From the NCBI GenBank assembly GCA_963745205.1, contig CAVUWX010000026.1, positions 1 through 64,000 of the forward strand: a DNA stretch of 64,000 bases, written 5' to 3'. Numbering within the stretch: position 1 is the first letter of the stretch; every line of letters starts with the position of its first letter. The notes beneath the pieces were generated by a model that worked only from the letters and a program-made list of their open reading frames with translations, searched no databases and was not told the origin of the DNA. Position numbers and translations under genes: made by a program. This document shows, in pieces, positions 60,919 to 64,000 of this stretch. The DNA is from Hyphomicrobium_A sp963745205. Its GTDB lineage: Bacteria; Pseudomonadota; Alphaproteobacteria; Rhizobiales; Hyphomicrobiaceae.

Positions 60919-61771
60919 ACGTTACGCCATCGGCCTGTTTGCGGTGTCGTCCGTCGGTTTAGCTCTGGGCGGTGCGTGGCTTGGTTCGGCTGGCGCCGTC
61001 GAAGGTCATCGCTCCGATCTGGTGAATCGTGAGGTTCTGCGCGTCTGCGCCGATCCGTCCAATTTGCCATTCTCCAACGACAAGAGCGAAGGCTTCGAGA
61101 ACAAGATCGCGAGCATCCTCAGCGAAGAGCTGAAAGTGCCGGTTGAGTACACCTGGTTCCCGCAGGTGACCGGTTTTCTCCGCAACACGCTGTTCGCCAA
61201 GCGCTGCGATGTGGTCATCAGCACCGGGCAGGGCGATCCGTCCCTGCTCAACACCAACGCGATCTACGGCTCGACCTACGCGCTGCTCTACAAGCCCAAC
61301 AGCGGGCTTGACGGAGTCGACAGTCTGTTGGACCCCCGCCTCAAGGACAAGCGCATCGGCGTCGTCGCGGGCACGCCGCCGGCGGACCTCGTCGCCAAGG
61401 CAGGCCTCATGACCAAGGCGAAGCCGTACCCGCTCGTCGTCGATCGCCGCTACAACTCTCCGGCCGAGGACATGGTGAAGGACATCCGCTCCGGCGAGAT
61501 TGACGCCGGCGTGCTCTGGGGCCCGATTGGCGGTTACTTCGCGGGCAAGGGCGGCGAGAAGCTCACCGTGGTGCCTTTGACCAAGGACGCCAAGGGCGGC
61601 CGCATGGAGTTCCGCATCACCATGGGCGTGCGCCAGGGCGACGACCTGTGGAAACGGCAGCTCAACGACATCATCCGCAAGCGCCAGGGCGACATCGACC
61701 GCGTGCTGCTCGATTACGGCGTGCCGCTGCTCGACGATGACGGCCAGCCCATAACCAAGCCCCGCGGCTAG
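60893..61771 (+). CDS. xoxJ: Periplasmic binding protein-like XoxJ
   Basis: A 292-residue exported protein of the MxaJ/XoxJ group, with a solute-binding-protein fold (VLRVCADPSNLPFSNDKSEG, RCDVVISTGQGDPSLLNTNA, SGEIDAGVLWGPIGGYFAG). In methylotrophs it is needed for maturation or activation of the dehydrogenase rather than for transport. The ATG at 60893 lies inside xoxG; a GTG at 60911 is an alternative start. Confidence 0.92.
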   Translation: MRRHVSVIRRYAIGLFAVSSVGLALGGAWLGSAGAVEGHRSDLVNREVLRVCADPSNLPFSNDKSEGFENKIASILSEELKVPVEYTWFPQVTGFLRNTLFAKRCDVVISTGQGDPSLLNTNAIYGSTYALLYKPNSGLDGVDSLLDPRLKDKRIGVVAGTPPADLVAKAGLMTKAKPYPLVVDRRYNSPAEDMVKDIRSGEIDAGVLWGPIGGYFAGKGGEKLTVVPLTKDAKGGRMEFRITMGVRQGDDLWKRQLNDIIRKRQGDIDRVLLDYGVPLLDDDGQPITKPRG

Positions 61772-61930
61772 CCGAGGCGCGATCTACGGAGCGGTAGTTT
61801 CCCGACATCAGATTGCATGCAGCGCGCGTTGGTCAGCTTGCGCGGGTCGAGGCGCGGAATTGTCCGCGGGCAGCTCGATTTCGCTCGCTTCGCCACGCCG
61901 CGTGGCGCCGTTTGCCCGTTGAGAAGGGCC

Positions 61931-62512
61931 ATGATTGGCTTGCTTGCGGCCCTGGCTCTCGGCGTCTCGCCAGCGTACGCCGAGGAGGCCGCCGGCAAAC
62001 CGCCTGCGGTTATGGCGCCCGGAGCGGAGGCGCGTGTGCCCGAGCCTCCCGACTATCGGATGAGCGACTTCAGAAGTCCCGTCCCGGCGACGCTGCGCGG
62101 CGCCAAGGTGCTTAACTCGGACCAGGCCGCGGACCTGTGGAACGGCAAGGGAGGCGCGATCTTCATCGACGTCTACCCGCAGGCCCCCAAGCCCGCGAAT
62201 CTGCCGCCCGGGACCTTCTGGCGCGATCCGGCCCACCGGAGCATCGAGGGCGCGCACTGGCTGCCCAACGTCGGCTATGGCGCGCTCTCCCCCGCCCTTG
62301 AGGACTACTTCCGCACGCGGCTCGAGAGCTTGACGGGGACCAAGAAGGATGCGCCGGTCGTCTTCTTCTGTCTCAAGAACTGCTGGATGTCGTGGAACGC
62401 CGCCAAGCGGGCAGTGGAGGCCCACTATACTAACGTGATGTGGTTCCGCGACGGCACCGACGGCTGGCAGGAGCTTGGCTATCCGCTCGTCGACGTCCCC
62501 AAAATGCCTTAA
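61931..62512 (+). CDS. PQQ-catabolism-associated CXXCW-motif rhodanese-like protein
   Basis: A 193-residue exported protein. The ATG at 61931 is chosen over 61817 because it opens a signal peptide (MIGLLAALALGVSPAYA). The rhodanese-like fold ends in PVVFFCLKNCWMSWNAAKRA, the hallmark of the TIGR03865 group; here the two Cys (147, 151) are three residues apart and followed by Trp152. It accompanies PQQ dehydrogenases and may handle a sulfur or disulfide step. It is the last gene of the xoxFGJ group. Confidence 0.88.
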   Translation: MIGLLAALALGVSPAYAEEAAGKPPAVMAPGAEARVPEPPDYRMSDFRSPVPATLRGAKVLNSDQAADLWNGKGGAIFIDVYPQAPKPANLPPGTFWRDPAHRSIEGAHWLPNVGYGALSPALEDYFRTRLESLTGTKKDAPVVFFCLKNCWMSWNAAKRAVEAHYTNVMWFRDGTDGWQELGYPLVDVPKMP

Positions 62513-62580
62513 GGCCCGGCCACGGCCGCGCCCACGAGGGTGGCTCGCTCGCGACGGCGCCTCGTTCGCGCGGCGCCGCG

Positions 62581-63294
62581 TCAGCTCTTCATTTGCGCGC
62601 GGATAAGCTTGGCGATATCGAAGGCCCGTGCCTCGATCAGCCCGGGAATGTCGCAGGCGACCGAAAGGTTCTGCTGGCGATCCTGGAAGATGCGCGCATT
62701 CCAGTTGTACGTTTCCTGCTCGGGCGTGAGCTTGTAGTCGGCGGCGCCGGCGCCAGGCGAATCGGGGGAGGGGATCGGCTGGTTCTTCTGCCCGAGGTTC
62801 TTGCCTTCGCGCTCGAGCTCGGCGGCGCGCGCCTTCTGCCGCTTCTGGAACTCCTCGACGCGGCCGATGACGAACTTGCGGTCGGTGTTGATCTTCTCCA
62901 GCACGCTGGAGAAGAGCTGCGTGAGCTTCTTGTCGCGCTCACCCTCGGGCTGCGCCTGGGCAAATTCCTTGATCGCCTTCTCGGCGTCTTCGAGCGAGAC
63001 GCGCCGGCTCTCGAGAATGCTTGTCACCTCGCGGATCTTGTCGTCGTTCTCCCACACCTTCGCCTCTTCGAGCGGGGGCCCATCCCACACCTGCGCCGCC
63101 GAGATGGTCTCGACCTTGCGCTGCATGCACGGCCAGTCGGGGCTGCCGACGACTTCCGCCGGCGTGGCGACGGGCGCGGGCGGCTCCGCCTTTGCCGCGC
63201 CGGGCTCCTGGGCCTGTAGGCTGGTTGCGAGCGCGAGCGGGCCCGCGAGGATCGCGCAGGCGACAATGACTGCAGTCCTTTTTACGTTAGGCAT
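62581..63294 (-). CDS. Exported hypothetical protein of the ABC exporter operon
   Basis: A 237-residue exported protein: signal peptide MPNVKRTAVIVACAILAGPL, then a Pro/Ala linker and long helices (TSILESRRVSLEDAEKAIKE, KLTQLFSSVLEKINTDRKFV, FQKRQKARAAELEREGKNLG) that could be a coiled coil. Two Cys (DWPCMQRK and VACDIPG) lie at the ends. The ATG at 63294 is one base after the stop of the ABC permease gene, so the two are co-translated. Function unknown. Confidence 0.72.
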   Translation of the reverse strand: MPNVKRTAVIVACAILAGPLALATSLQAQEPGAAKAEPPAPVATPAEVVGSPDWPCMQRKVETISAAQVWDGPPLEEAKVWENDDKIREVTSILESRRVSLEDAEKAIKEFAQAQPEGERDKKLTQLFSSVLEKINTDRKFVIGRVEEFQKRQKARAAELEREGKNLGQKNQPIPSPDSPGAGAADYKLTPEQETYNWNARIFQDRQQNLSVACDIPGLIEARAFDIAKLIRAQMKS

Positions 63295-63295
63295 T

Positions 63296-64000
63296 TCACA
63301 CTCCTGCGCCTGGACCGCCACGCCGCGCGATCAGGCCCTTTGATGGGTTGTAAGCGTAGATGGCACCGCCGAGGAACACCATCGTGCAGGCGATACATGC
63401 AAAGAGCGAGCTCCAGTCCACCTGCCCGTAGAGCGCGAAGCGAATGAGCTCGACGGCCTGGGTGAACGGATTGAAGCGGCAGATCTGATAGAGGACGACG
63501 CTCGATTCCTTCACTCGCCACAGCGGGTAGAGCGCGGAGGAGGCGAAGAACATCGGGAAGATGACGAAGTTCATGACGCCGGCGAAGTTCTCGAGCTGCC
63601 TGATGACCGAGGATAGAAACAATGCCATCGAGCCGAGCATCAGCCCCGACAGAACGAGCGCCGGCAGCACCGTGAAATAGCCGTAGATCGGCGGCTCGAT
63701 CTCCCAGAAGTAGGCAACCAGTAGGTAGGCGTAGACCTGCAGCAGCGACACCGCGACGCCGCCGACGAGCTTCGACAGCAACAGGAATGAGCGCGGGAAC
63801 GGACTGACGAGCAGGGTGCGCATGGCGCCGGTCTCGCGGTCGTAGACCATCGACAGCGAGGACTGCATGGCGTTGAAGAGCTGGATCATGCCGATCAGCC
63901 CAGGCGTAATGAAGACCTCGTAGAGCACGTAGGTCTCGTAGGGCGGGATGATCGAAACGCCGAGCGTCTGGCGGAAGCCAGCGGCGAAGATCAAGAGCCA
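63296..64000 (-). CDS. ABC-2 type transporter permease, partial
   Basis: The gene continues beyond the right edge of the window; 234 codons plus the stop are seen. It is an ABC-2 permease with about six membrane helices. Motifs ETGAMRTLLVSPFPRSFLLLSKL and NFVIFPMFFASSALYPLWRV are typical of the permease of the PQQ alcohol-dehydrogenase-associated exporter (TIGR03861 type). It is upstream of the exported coiled-coil protein by one base. The ATPase gene is expected just outside the window. Confidence 0.85.
   Translation of the reverse strand, partial: WLLIFAAGFRQTLGVSIIPPYETYVLYEVFITPGLIGMIQLFNAMQSSLSMVYDRETGAMRTLLVSPFPRSFLLLSKLVGGVAVSLLQVYAYLLVAYFWEIEPPIYGYFTVLPALVLSGLMLGSMALFLSSVIRQLENFAGVMNFVIFPMFFASSALYPLWRVKESSVVLYQICRFNPFTQAVELIRFALYGQVDWSSLFACIACTMVFLGGAIYAYNPSKGLIARRGGPGAGV

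Overview
The window looks like a chromosomal segment of a high-GC alphaproteobacterium of the order Hyphomicrobiales (Rhizobiales), most likely a Hyphomicrobium-like methylotroph. Evidence: a lanthanide-type methanol dehydrogenase cluster (xoxF-xoxG-xoxJ with quinoprotein accessory genes), a complete fhcBADC operon for the H4MPT-linked formaldehyde oxidation route, a FixK/FNR-controlled ccoNOQPGHIS cbb3 oxidase locus, eukaryote-type glutamine synthetase GlnII, a rhizobial-type porin and several small protein families typical of this order. No phage, IS element or CRISPR array was seen.

Layout. 1-9.3 kb: a PAS-GGDEF-EAL protein, a membrane protein, a MaoC hydratase, many small conserved proteins, lpxD, a cold-shock protein coupled to a small partner, a DUF1488-like protein and tRNA-Asn(GTT). 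9.3-18.5 kb: a TPR/SPOR protein, then the whole cbb3 oxidase structural and assembly operon on the minus strand with a perfect TTGAC-N4-GTCAA box upstream. 18.6-22.1 kb: an uncharacterised four-gene operon headed by a Tat-exported FAD oxidase. 22.2-28.7 kb: envelope and stress genes, including a lysozyme-like secreted protein, a 24-aa membrane peptide under a sigma-EcfG-type promoter, a Gln/Asn-rich protein, Ku, and an HtrA-like protein that has lost its whole catalytic triad. 28.7-36.7 kb: a membrane-anchored double-AAA+ protein split by a frameshift, an FkbM methyltransferase, a 26-aa membrane peptide, an XRE-cupin regulator, a porin and a small hydrolase. 36.8-40.8 kb: a sulfate-binding protein and CysB-like regulator, facing a divergent operon that starts with a 28-aa peptide ending in a poly-cysteine run. 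40.8-48.0 kb: an MFS carrier, glutaminase, glnII, a universal stress protein, a DUF1194 protein and a pentapeptide-repeat protein. 48.1-64 kb: the methylotrophy island.

How the island works (established roles, inferred here by homology). Methanol is oxidised in the periplasm by XoxF, electrons pass to XoxG, and XoxJ, an MxaD-like protein, a SoxYZ-like carrier, a zinc hydrolase, a CXXCW protein, a beta-propeller and an ABC exporter permease form the accessory set. Formaldehyde bound to H4MPT is taken to formyl-H4MPT elsewhere, and FhcBADC releases it as formate. Electrons can reach oxygen through the cbb3 oxidase. The sequence features most worth a second look are the poly-Cys leader peptide, the triad-less HtrA that shares a C-terminal Cys-loop with a neighbouring secreted protein, the two membrane micropeptides, the four-gene FAD-oxidase operon and two genes interrupted by a single extra base.
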